Below, in pieces: positions 35,975 to 43,857 of a stretch of 64,000 nt of DNA (within the stretch, counting starts at the first letter, position 1; each line of letters opens with the position of its first letter). A program made the translations under genes and the position numbers. The notes below the pieces were generated by a model. It saw only the letters and a program-made list of their open reading frames with translations. It did no database searches and was not told the DNA's origin. The DNA is from Massilia sp. CF038 (GTDB lineage Bacteria > Pseudomonadota > Gammaproteobacteria > Burkholderiales > Burkholderiaceae_D). Location of the stretch: NCBI RefSeq assembly GCF_900129765.1, contig NZ_FQWU01000001.1, forward strand, positions 1,984,001-2,048,000, given 5' to 3'.

Positions 35975-38302
35975 GGCGGCCGGGGCGTACCCGGCCAGCA
36001 AGTGGAGCAGGGCGTCCAGGTCCACCGGCTTGGTCAGGTGATGGTCGAATCCGGCCGCGCGCGTTTGCTCGCGGTCGTGTTCGCCGCCCCAGCCTGTCAG
36101 TGCCACCAGCAACATGCCGGCGTGGGCAGGTTCGGCGCGCAGCGCGCGTGCTGTCTGGTAACCATTCATGCCCGGCATGCCTATATCAAGGAAGGTCACC
36201 TGCGGCAAGAACGTGACGGCCAGCCCCACCGCCTGGGCACCGCTGTTGGCGACCGCGACCGTGTGTCCCGTTATGCCGAGCAATTCGGCTAGTGTGGCAG
36301 CGGCGTCGACATTGTCGTCGACGACCAGAATGCGCAAGCTGGCAACGGACGCTGGCAGGGATGAGGTACTGGCGGGCGCGGGTTGCGGGGATATGGACAG
36401 CGGCAAGCGCACGGTAAATACGCTGCCCTTGCCGGCGCCGGCGCTGTCCGCCGAGGCCGAGCCGCCGTGCAGCTCGGCCAGACTGCGCACCAGCGACAAG
36501 CCAATCCCCAGTCCGCCCCGGGCACGGTGGCGTTCCCGGCCGACCTGGGTAAACATGTCGAATACCTCGCCCAGCACCTCGGTGGCGATGCCGATGCCGT
36601 TGTCCGCCACGGTGATCCAGGCCTGGTCGCCTTCGCGTCGCGCCCCCAGCACGATGCGGCCGCCGCGCGGGGTGTATTTGGCGGCATTGTTGAGCAGATT
36701 GCTGACCACCTGGCGCAGGCGGGTCGGATCGGCATACAGCGGCAGCGCCTCGGCCGTGATGTCGACGCTGAGGGTGTGCTGCTCGGCATCGATCAAGGGG
36801 CGCGAGGTCTCGACCGCGCTGGCCAGCACATCAGCCAGGTCGATCCAGCTGCGCTTGAGCTCGATCTGGCCGTGGGTGATGCGCGCCACATCGAGCAAAT
36901 CGTCCACCAGCGCGACCAGGTGGGTCAGCTGACGCTCCATGACGTCGTGCACGCGGGTGCTGACGTCGGGATCGGTGCCGCGCAGGCGCAGCACTTGCAG
37001 ACCGCTGCGGATCGGGGCCAGCGGATTGCGCAGTTCGTGAGCCAAGGTGGCCAGGAATTCACTTTTGCGGCGGTCGGCCGCTTCCAGATCGGCCGCGAGC
37101 TGGCGCAACTGCTCGTCGGCGCGCACGCGTTCGGTGATATCGGAAAACAGCACCGCGACGCGCGCGCTGCCGGGTCCCTCGATGCGGGTGGCGTAGACGT
37201 CATACCACCGTTGCAAAGCATGCGCTTCATCGATGAATCGTACCGGCTGCCCGCTGGCGGCCACTTTGCCGTAAATATCGAACCAGTGGGTTTCGTGCTC
37301 GGGGGCCAGTTCCAGAATGGTCTTGCCGATGGCGTTGTCCAGGCCGGTATGTTTGACGAAGGCGGGATTTGTTTCCAGGAAACGGTAGTCCACCGGAAAA
37401 CCGTCTGCGTCATACAACATTTCGATCACGCAAACGGCGACGTCCACCGAATCAAACAGGGTGCGATAGCGCTCTTCCGAGCGGCGCAGGGCTTCTTCGG
37501 TGGCGCGCTGGCGCGTGACATCCATCACGATGCCACGCAGCACGTGGGGCTGGCCGTGGCTGTCGCGGTGCAACTGGCCGCGCGCGATCACGGTGCGCCA
37601 GGCGCCGTCGATGCCGCGCACGCGGTAAGCCACATCATAGGCGGCGCCGGTGCGGGCGGCCTGGTCGATGCGCTCGGTCGTATAGCCGACGTCGTCGGGA
37701 TGGATGGCCTTCAGATACACGGCGATCGGGCCGCCGTTGGCATCGGCTGCGCTCAGGTTGAACATGCGCGCCATTTCCTGATCGGCAAAGACGCGGTCGG
37801 TCTGTACGTCCCAGCGCCACGTGGCCAGCTCGGCCGCTGCCAGCGTATCGTTCAATTCGGCACGGGTATCGTTCAGGGCGGCTTCACTGCGGCGCTGGCC
37901 GCTGCTGGTGTGGTGCACGTGCAGGAAATAGGCGAGCTTGGCTTGCAAGGCGCTGGGCAAAAGCGGACTGGTGAGGACATCGATGGCGCCAGCCTCGTAG
38001 GCAGCGGCAATCACATCGGGGCCAGCCCCGGGTGCTGCCAGCACCAGCAGCGGCGTACGCCGGGTGTCGCCGGAACGCAAGTCCCGTATGCGCTGCAGCA
38101 TGGCCTCCGGCGCGTTCCACGAGGCATCGAGTGCGACCAGCGCCACCTGGCTGTGCGCGCCCTGGGCAAGCAGGGCCAGCGCTTGCGCGTCGCTGCAGCG
38201 CTCCGGCGCGTGGCCGCAGGCAAGGAGCGCTTGCTCCAGGGGGCCAGGCGCGCGGTCAGGCGGGCCAGGCAGCAAGATGCTGGCAGGGGAATGCGAAATC
38301 AA
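35963..38302 (-). CDS. Hybrid sensor histidine kinase with N-terminal pseudo-receiver
   Basis: A 779-residue soluble kinase. Order: receiver-like domain (about 8-120) in which the usual acceptor region reads VALVALDAS and the conserved Lys is replaced (VLTSPLLP), two PAS domains (about 140-400), HisKA with phospho-acceptor His422 (HELRNPLAP), HATPase (about 520-640; NLLNNAAKY, DNGIGI), and a C-terminal canonical receiver (LRILVVDDN; TFLDIGMPGMNGY). The start is TTG. It lies downstream of, and on the same strand as, the DUF5985 cluster. No output regulator is next to it. Confidence 0.88.
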   Translation of the reverse strand: MISHSPASILLPGPPDRAPGPLEQALLACGHAPERCSDAQALALLAQGAHSQVALVALDASWNAPEAMLQRIRDLRSGDTRRTPLLVLAAPGAGPDVIAAAYEAGAIDVLTSPLLPSALQAKLAYFLHVHHTSSGQRRSEAALNDTRAELNDTLAAAELATWRWDVQTDRVFADQEMARMFNLSAADANGGPIAVYLKAIHPDDVGYTTERIDQAARTGAAYDVAYRVRGIDGAWRTVIARGQLHRDSHGQPHVLRGIVMDVTRQRATEEALRRSEERYRTLFDSVDVAVCVIEMLYDADGFPVDYRFLETNPAFVKHTGLDNAIGKTILELAPEHETHWFDIYGKVAASGQPVRFIDEAHALQRWYDVYATRIEGPGSARVAVLFSDITERVRADEQLRQLAADLEAADRRKSEFLATLAHELRNPLAPIRSGLQVLRLRGTDPDVSTRVHDVMERQLTHLVALVDDLLDVARITHGQIELKRSWIDLADVLASAVETSRPLIDAEQHTLSVDITAEALPLYADPTRLRQVVSNLLNNAAKYTPRGGRIVLGARREGDQAWITVADNGIGIATEVLGEVFDMFTQVGRERHRARGGLGIGLSLVRSLAELHGGSASADSAGAGKGSVFTVRLPLSISPQPAPASTSSLPASVASLRILVVDDNVDAAATLAELLGITGHTVAVANSGAQAVGLAVTFLPQVTFLDIGMPGMNGYQTARALRAEPAHAGMLLVALTGWGGEHDREQTRAAGFDHHLTKPVDLDALLHLLAGYAPAALPA

Positions 38303-38321
38303 ATCAGGTCCGTTCTTGTGT

Positions 38322-38337
38322 GCAGCTGCGCAGCTGC
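38322..38337. promoter_or_regulatory. 16-bp palindrome before hybrid kinase gene
   Basis: GCAGCTGCGCAGCTGC is a perfect palindrome made of two identical 8-bp palindromes. It lies 20 bp upstream of the kinase start inside the 133-bp gap after the 80-residue gene. It could be an operator or a short leader hairpin. Confidence 0.25.
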
Positions 38338-38435
38338 CTGCCGCACGCCACCTGCGGCGGTCAATTGTTCAGTTCGACAATGTAGGGAGAAGCCAGGAAA
38401 TTGTCAATCGAACAGGACCAACCGTACACGCCTTC

Positions 38436-38678
38436 TTAGATTGGTGGGGGCAGCGCCTCTTCCAGTGCGCCGCCCTGCGGCAGGGGCAGCTTGCCCTGGT
38501 CTGGCTGGAGTGCCTCGGCCAGGGCGCCGCTGGCCGGGCCCGGTTGCAGGGTGCCGACCTGACGTGCTTGATCGGATTGCTGGTCGAGGCTGACTTCTTC
38601 AGCGACCTCGGGAGCGCGGTCGTCGGCTTGGTCGGGCAGCAAGCCCTCGGAACGGTTGCTGGGTGTGTTGGTGGTCAT
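38436..38678 (-). CDS. Small acidic, Gln/Pro-rich protein, unknown
   Basis: An 80-residue frame rich in Gln, Pro, Ala, Asp and Glu (DQADDRAPEVAEEVSLDQQSD region), with no hydrophobic segment and probably disordered. GGAGG lies 5 to 9 bases upstream of the ATG on the minus strand, which supports translation. It lies between the DUF5985 genes and the hybrid kinase gene, all on the minus strand. No family was recognised. Confidence 0.55.
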   Translation of the reverse strand: MTTNTPSNRSEGLLPDQADDRAPEVAEEVSLDQQSDQARQVGTLQPGPASGALAEALQPDQGKLPLPQGGALEEALPPPI

Positions 38679-38736
38679 GGCGCCTCCAGGTCAAATCGCC
38701 TTGGACCGGCGGGCGCGCCGGAGGTTCCTGCGCCCT

Positions 38737-39003
38737 TTACTCTCGCTTTTTGCCTGGCCAGTTCTTCTCTACAATCGCCCACAGGATCAGGCTGTACGCC
38801 AGCAGCCGTACCAGATAATGATGGGGCGTGTCCTCGCTGGCGCTCAGGTCAAAGTTGGCGTAAACCCGGTGCAAGCCTTCGATCAGGAAGGACAGGGCGA
38901 AATACAGGAAGAAGCGGTCGCGGGTGCTGCGCCAGAAGCGCAAGAAGAACAGGGCAATGGTGAGTGAACCCATGGCAACGGCACCGGCCAGCAACTGGTT
39001 CAT
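38737..39003 (-). CDS. DUF5985 family small membrane protein (second copy)
   Basis: An 88-residue protein with three hydrophobic segments (about 5-22, 30-47, 63-80). LTIALFFLRFWRSTRDRFFLYFALSF and the C-terminal YSLILWAIVEKNW fit the DUF5985 family. It starts 5 bases after the stop of the previous DUF5985 gene. Function is unknown; small three-segment membrane proteins in pairs suggest a heteromeric complex. Confidence 0.75.
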   Translation of the reverse strand: MNQLLAGAVAMGSLTIALFFLRFWRSTRDRFFLYFALSFLIEGLHRVYANFDLSASEDTPHHYLVRLLAYSLILWAIVEKNWPGKKRE

Positions 39004-39008
39004 TGTGC

Positions 39009-39269
39009 TTACTCCTTCTCGTCAATCAAGCCATACAACAGCAGTGCCACTGCCACCAGCGCCGATATCAAGCGCCACGGGAGCAGATCTATGGTGGTGG
39101 GAAAAACCACCTTGTCGCAAATGAGCAAGACGTTGTTGACGGTCATGCCGACAAAGCAGAGCCCGCTCCAGAACAGGACCCGATGGCCGGTGCGCCGGTA
39201 ACTGAGCAGCAGCAGGAAGGCGCAGCACAGCGCCGTCAGCGCGCACAAGAGATAGATCGTGATTGCCAT
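39009..39269 (-). CDS. DUF5985 family small membrane protein (first copy)
   Basis: An 86-residue protein with three hydrophobic segments (about 4-22, 30-48, 60-80). LLSYRRTGHRVLFWSGLCFVGMTVNNVLL and the final LYGLIDEKE parallel the neighbouring DUF5985 protein segment by segment, so the two are diverged copies. ATG 39269 has AAGGA upstream and shares one base with the stop of the preceding gene (TGATG), a sign of translational coupling. Confidence 0.75.
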   Translation of the reverse strand: MAITIYLLCALTALCCAFLLLLSYRRTGHRVLFWSGLCFVGMTVNNVLLICDKVVFPTTIDLLPWRLISALVAVALLLYGLIDEKE

Positions 39270-39658
39270 CAATCGTCCTTTCGCCATTTGAAGGCATCGG
39301 CAAACTGCTGCGCTTTGCGCTCGAGTCTGGAATGTATCAGATGGGTAATTTCAAGCAGTTCGCGGCCGTACCACTCGGCCAGTTGATCAACGGCGGCGGC
39401 CAGGGCTGGCGAGGCGGGCTGGTAGAGGAAGCGGGCGGGGGCGTCGGGCGCCGGACCACACAGGCTATCCCGGCACAAGTCGGCCAGCACAGCACCCGCG
39501 ACTTTTTCCGATACGTAAAGGCGCTCGGCCAGAGCCGCCGCATCCCATTGCAAGTCCGCATGGGCGCGCAGCAGCAACAAGGCTTCCAGGTGCGGTACCG
39601 AGGCGATGCGCGCCAGAATAAAACGGCGTATGTCTTCGGGAATGGTGGCGTGAGGCAT
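39269..39658 (-). CDS. Winged-helix-like protein linked to DUF5985 genes
   Basis: A 129-residue soluble protein. LEALLLLRAHADLQWDAAALAERLYVSEKVAGAVLADL has the spacing of a MarR-like winged-helix recognition region, followed by FLYQPASPALAAAVDQL and a C-terminal helix LIHSRLERKAQQFADAF that could dimerise. No named family is certain. It heads the probable operon with the two DUF5985 genes (TGATG junction), so it may control them, or it may be an adaptor. Confidence 0.65.
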   Translation of the reverse strand: MPHATIPEDIRRFILARIASVPHLEALLLLRAHADLQWDAAALAERLYVSEKVAGAVLADLCRDSLCGPAPDAPARFLYQPASPALAAAVDQLAEWYGRELLEITHLIHSRLERKAQQFADAFKWRKDD

Positions 39659-39707
39659 GAAGGCAGCTGCCGGCGAAAACGCAAAGCCGCATTTTAAAAG
39701 ATTCTAC

Positions 39708-40472
39708 TCAGCAAGGTATTCTTGTATCGTGCGCACCGTCCGGTATTGGCATCCAGCGCAGGCGCGAGCGCTGGCCCGGGTCCAGCACCAGCAGTTCCGG
39801 CGTGGCCGCCAGCAGCCCGGCCGCCGTCAGTGCCCGCGCCGCCCCTTCGCAGCATGGCTGCAAGGCAGCCAGCGCTGCCTCGTCGCGCAGAATCCCGATC
39901 CAGACCAGCCAGGTGCCGTCGGTGCGAACCGGATGGCGCGGGAAATTGTTGGCTTCGTTCAGGGTGGCCAGCACACCGGCTTCCACCAAGCCGTCACCGC
40001 CGTAGGCACTGAACCAGGTTTCGGCGGCGGCCGCGCAGGCGTCGAGCTTTCCATCGGCGACCTGGAACAGGTGGGCGACGGCCAAGCCTTGCGCGCCGCC
40101 TGGTTCGGCCACCGGGTCAACTGCCGGCAGGGTGGGGAGGGCGGCGCCTGGGTAGAGCGGGCGCAGCAGGAGGACGTCGTCGCTGTCGAGGATGAAATGG
40201 TTGAGCGTGGCCCTGTGCTCTTGCCAGACCGGGCCGTCGTAAAAGGCGGTGTTGGCGGCCAGGCGCGCCGCCATATCCGGATAGGCGCGCAGCCAGGTGA
40301 AGCGGGTGATGGCCCCGCGCTCAACAAAGTGGCCTAGCGCCAGCGCCCCGAGTTGCTGAAACGCTTCCGGGAACCATGTTTCAAAATAGCGGGCGAAGGG
40401 GCCGGCACTGCCTTGGCGCAAGGTGTAACGACGCAGTTCGATGACCGGGTAGGATACAGGGCGGGCAGACAT
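39708..40472 (-). CDS. NIPSNAP family protein
   Basis: A 254-residue protein with two ferredoxin-like halves. The first opens VIELRRYTLRQGSAGPFARYFETWF, with the ELR.Y....G....F pattern of PF07978 NIPSNAP, and continues FTWLRAYPDMAARL. NIPSNAP proteins are putative trafficking or vesicle-linked proteins in animals; bacterial ones have no assigned role. The start at 40472 (MSARPV) was chosen; 40505 and 40571 are open in frame. It is divergent from a WYL regulator with an 86-bp gap. Confidence 0.85.
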   Translation of the reverse strand: MSARPVSYPVIELRRYTLRQGSAGPFARYFETWFPEAFQQLGALALGHFVERGAITRFTWLRAYPDMAARLAANTAFYDGPVWQEHRATLNHFILDSDDVLLLRPLYPGAALPTLPAVDPVAEPGGAQGLAVAHLFQVADGKLDACAAAAETWFSAYGGDGLVEAGVLATLNEANNFPRHPVRTDGTWLVWIGILRDEAALAALQPCCEGAARALTAAGLLAATPELLVLDPGQRSRLRWMPIPDGAHDTRIPC

Positions 40473-40558
40473 GATGGGCGCTTTCGAAAGAACGAATACG
40501 TCCATGGTAATGCCCAAATAGGGCAGATTCCGCCCTGATTCTCTGCTATTGTTGATCA

Positions 40559-41530
40559 ATGTACCATCCAACTACCCGTGTTCTGGCCGTGCTGGAACTG
40601 CTGCAAACCCATGGCCGCCTGAGCGGCGCCGAGATGTCCGCTCGCTTGGCCGTTGACGCGCGCACCTTGCGCCGCTATATCGTCACGCTCGAAGACATTG
40701 GCATTCCCATCGTCAGCGAGCGCGGCCGGCATGGCGGTTATGCCTTGATGCCGGGCTTTAAGCTGCCACCCATGATGTTTTCCGACGAGGAAGCCCTGGC
40801 CCTGTCGGTTGGCTTGCTGGCTGCGCAAAGCCTGGGCTTTTCCGCCGCCGCGCCTGCGGTGGAAAGCGCACGCGCCAAGCTCGAACGCATCATGCCCGAC
40901 CGGCTCAAGCAGCGGGTCCGGGCGGTGGACCAGACCGTGCGCCTCGATTTGCTGCGCCCGGCCAGTGGCGCCGACCGCGAAGCGCTGGTGATGCTCAGTT
41001 CGGCAGCGGTGGCACAGCAGCGCATTTACCTGGAGTATCGCGCGCTCGATGGGCGCGCGTCGGAGCGCGAATTTGATCCTTATGGTCTGGTGCTGTGGGA
41101 ACGCTGCTGGTATGCCCTGGGCATGTGCCACTTGCGCGGCGAGATGCGCTCGTTCCGGCTGGACCGCATTGTGCGCACCGAGCCGCGCGCCGTGCAGTTC
41201 ACGCGCCCGCCGGGATTTGATGCGCTGGACTACCTGCGCCGTTCGTTCAAAAGCATGCCGCGCGCACACAGGATTGAAGTGTTGCTGCATACCGATCTGG
41301 AAGCGGCAAGCCGCTGCTTTTTCGACGTGAGCGCCTTGTTCGAACAAACGGCAGGGGGCGTGCTGCTGCGCACCAGCACCGACCACATTGACTGGTTTGC
41401 CGGGCTGCTGGCTGGCATGGGGTGCGAGTTCGAGGTCTTGCACCCGCCCAGCCTGAGGGACAGCGTACAGCGGCTGGGTCAGCGCCTGTTGCGCGCGGGC
41501 ATGGCCCCCGTTCAGCGTTCGAGCACATAG
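40559..41530 (+). CDS. YafY/WYL-domain transcriptional regulator
   Basis: A 323-residue regulator. The N-terminal HTH_11 domain is RLSGAEMSARLAVDARTLRRYIVTLEDIGIPI with the wing GRHGGYAL. A WYL domain (about 140-215; IYLEYRALDGR, DPYGLVLWERCWYALG, FRLDRI) and a WYL C-terminal extension (about 230-310) follow. WYL domains sense small ligands or nucleic acid. The divergent NIPSNAP gene is the likely target. The last 19 bases overlap the convergent PHA synthase gene. Confidence 0.9.
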   Translation: MYHPTTRVLAVLELLQTHGRLSGAEMSARLAVDARTLRRYIVTLEDIGIPIVSERGRHGGYALMPGFKLPPMMFSDEEALALSVGLLAAQSLGFSAAAPAVESARAKLERIMPDRLKQRVRAVDQTVRLDLLRPASGADREALVMLSSAAVAQQRIYLEYRALDGRASEREFDPYGLVLWERCWYALGMCHLRGEMRSFRLDRIVRTEPRAVQFTRPPGFDALDYLRRSFKSMPRAHRIEVLLHTDLEAASRCFFDVSALFEQTAGGVLLRTSTDHIDWFAGLLAGMGCEFEVLHPPSLRDSVQRLGQRLLRAGMAPVQRSST

Positions 41531-43293
41531 TTGCCTGGTGCCGGCCCCAGGCCCGGTGCCACCGCCCTTGCTGGCACCTGCGTGCTGCTGGCCTTGTCCG
41601 CCAGCCAGGCCAGCCAGGCTTCCCACCATGAGCCTTCGTGCTGGTCGGCTTGCGCGAGCCAGCGCTCGGGATCGGTGTAGCAATCCCCGGCGCGGTGCAA
41701 ACTGCTGTAGTAGTGGCGCCCGCGGTGCCCCGGTTCGCTGACGATGCCGGCGTTGTGACCGCCGCTGGTGAGGATGAACTGCACGTCGCAGCGCGACATC
41801 AGGTGGATCCGGTGCACCGAGCGCCAGGGCGAAACATGATCGGTCATGGTGGCTACGGCAAAAATCGGTAATCGGATGTCGGACAGGGCGATCGGTTTGC
41901 CATCAACCCGGTAGCGGCCGCAGAACAGGGCATTGTCAAGGAACAGTTCGCGCAGATATTCGCTGTGCATGCGATAAGGCATGCGGGTGGCATCGGCATT
42001 CCAGGCCATGAGGTCGGTCATGGGCGCCCGCTCTCCCAGCAGGTACTGGTTGACCGCCAGTGACCAGATCAGGTCGTGGCTGCGCAGCAGGCGGAAGGCG
42101 CCGGCCATCTGGCCATTGTCGAGAAAGCCCTGCTGCCACATCAAGTCTTCCAGCCAGGCGACCTGGCTTTCATCGATGAACAAGGTCAGTTCGCCAGCCT
42201 CGCTGAAATCGGTCTGGGCAGCCAGCAGGGTCAGCGATTCGAGCGGGCCACTGGACGTGCAGCCCATGGCCGCAGCGGCGATGGTGAGCAGAGTGCCGCC
42301 CAGGCAATAGCCAACTGCATGCATGGGCTGGTCCGGCACGACCGTGCGCACCTGGTCGATGGCGGCCAGAACGCCGTCAGTCAGATAGTCGTGCATGCCG
42401 AGATCGCGGTCGTTCTGGTCGGGGTTGTGCCAGGAAATGATGAACACCGTGTGGCCCTGTGCCACCAGATAGCGTACCAGTGAGTTGTGCGGCGACAGGT
42501 CGAGGATGTAGTACTTCATGATCCAGGCCGGCACGATCAGGATGGGCTCGGCATGCACGCTGGGGGTGACAGACGCGTACTGGAGCAGTTCAATCAGGTG
42601 GTTGCGGTACACCACCCGCCCGGGCGTTGCCGCCACCTCGATGCCGGGACGGTAGCGTTCGCTGCCGGGCGCCGCCTCCGCGCTGGCCCTGCGCCGTACA
42701 TCTTCCAGCAGATTCAGTGCACCGCGCACAAAATTGGCACCGGCCTCGCGCACGGCCGCAGCCGTGACATCCGGATTGGTGGCAACAAAGTTGATGGGCG
42801 AGGCCATGTCCAGCAACTGGCGCGCGGCAAATGCCAGCACGTCTTCATGGTGACGGGTGACGCCGTCAATGCCGGTGGTGGCCTTGTGCCACCACTGCTG
42901 ATTGAGCAGAAAAGCTTGCTGATACAGATTGTAGGGCCAGGTTTGCCAGCCGGGACTGTGCCAGCGCCGGTCTTGCGGGAGCGGCGTGACGCAGGGGGTG
43001 GCGCGCAAGCCGAGCGTGCTGCGCATGGCGTAGTCGAGCCAGCGAAGATCTTTGGTGCAGGCCTTTTCCAGTAATTGCTGCCACTTGCCGGGCGAGAGCG
43101 CCAGATGCATGGCCCAGTCGAGCCAGGCCAGCGCCAGGCTGGTGGGGGCAATGCCCTGGGTGAATTTACCGATGATGGCGTGCAGCCTGCGGTCGACATT
43201 GTCGGGCGCGTCGGCAGGCGCTGGCCGCAGCACGGCGGGGTCGTGCCGCTTCTGCAGATTGTGGCGGCGCTCGGGCGTGACAGCAGCTGGCAT
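41512..43293 (-). CDS. phaC: Polyhydroxyalkanoate synthase (PhaC family)
   Basis: A 593-residue protein with the PhaC N-terminal domain (PF07167, about 100-270) and an alpha/beta hydrolase core. The lipase-like box is GYCLGG with nucleophile Cys330; the catalytic His is in TSGGHNAGI. Length and Cys fit class I synthases, which polymerise 3-hydroxyacyl-CoA into storage granules. The ATG at 43293 follows GGAGAAAG. No phaA, phaB or phasin gene is adjacent; the two divergent DUF2382 stress-type genes are 99 bp away. Confidence 0.9.
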   Translation of the reverse strand: MPAAVTPERRHNLQKRHDPAVLRPAPADAPDNVDRRLHAIIGKFTQGIAPTSLALAWLDWAMHLALSPGKWQQLLEKACTKDLRWLDYAMRSTLGLRATPCVTPLPQDRRWHSPGWQTWPYNLYQQAFLLNQQWWHKATTGIDGVTRHHEDVLAFAARQLLDMASPINFVATNPDVTAAAVREAGANFVRGALNLLEDVRRRASAEAAPGSERYRPGIEVAATPGRVVYRNHLIELLQYASVTPSVHAEPILIVPAWIMKYYILDLSPHNSLVRYLVAQGHTVFIISWHNPDQNDRDLGMHDYLTDGVLAAIDQVRTVVPDQPMHAVGYCLGGTLLTIAAAAMGCTSSGPLESLTLLAAQTDFSEAGELTLFIDESQVAWLEDLMWQQGFLDNGQMAGAFRLLRSHDLIWSLAVNQYLLGERAPMTDLMAWNADATRMPYRMHSEYLRELFLDNALFCGRYRVDGKPIALSDIRLPIFAVATMTDHVSPWRSVHRIHLMSRCDVQFILTSGGHNAGIVSEPGHRGRHYYSSLHRAGDCYTDPERWLAQADQHEGSWWEAWLAWLADKASSTQVPARAVAPGLGPAPGNYVLER

Positions 43294-43392
43294 GGGCTTT
43301 CTCCGGCGATCGGTGGAACTCCAGCATCGTATCGGCGTCAAATCTGCACTTGATGAGCCTCAATGGTGCGCATCGGTCAACAAGGAGCGAGC

Positions 43393-43857
43393 ATGGTCGA
43401 AGAAGGGAAGTCAGGGCAGGAGGCGCTGGTTATTCCGGTACTGCGCGAGCAGGTCGCCATTGGCATTCGCAAGGTTGACCGTGGCGGCAAGCGCATCCGC
43501 AAAACCGTCAGCGTGCAGGAGCAGCCGGTCGAAGCCACGCTGGTCCGGCACACAGTCGAAGTGCGGCGCGTGCCGGTCGAGCGCATTGTAGCGCCGGCCG
43601 AGGCACCCTCTGCGCGCCAGGAGGGCGATACCCTGATCGTGCCGGTGCTCGAAGAAGTGCTGGTACTGGAAAAGCGTGTGCGCATCAAAGAAGAGATTCA
43701 CATCATCCGGACCGCGCGCGAAGAGCCGTTCCGCGACACGGTGACCCTGCGCAGCGAGCAGGTCAGCGTCGAGCCGATCGCGCCTGGTTCCCCGACCGAA
43801 GCAACATCCATGAACGGAGGTACGCATCATGCAACACACACTGATCGCCGTATTTGA
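43393..43857 (+). CDS. DUF2382 protein with two tandem repeats
   Basis: A 154-residue acidic/basic protein made of two copies of a DUF2382 (YsnF/AvaK-type) unit: VIPVLREQVAIGIRKVDRGGKRIRK...VEVRRVPVERIV, then LIVPVLEEVLVLEKRVRIKEEIHI...SEQVSVEPI. The family is linked to stress and photosynthetic reaction-centre-like proteins but has no known biochemical role. AAGGAG lies before the ATG at 43393. Its 3' end overlaps the next DUF2382 gene by 29 bases, so the two are one transcript. Confidence 0.82.
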   Translation: MVEEGKSGQEALVIPVLREQVAIGIRKVDRGGKRIRKTVSVQEQPVEATLVRHTVEVRRVPVERIVAPAEAPSARQEGDTLIVPVLEEVLVLEKRVRIKEEIHIIRTAREEPFRDTVTLRSEQVSVEPIAPGSPTEATSMNGGTHHATHTDRRI

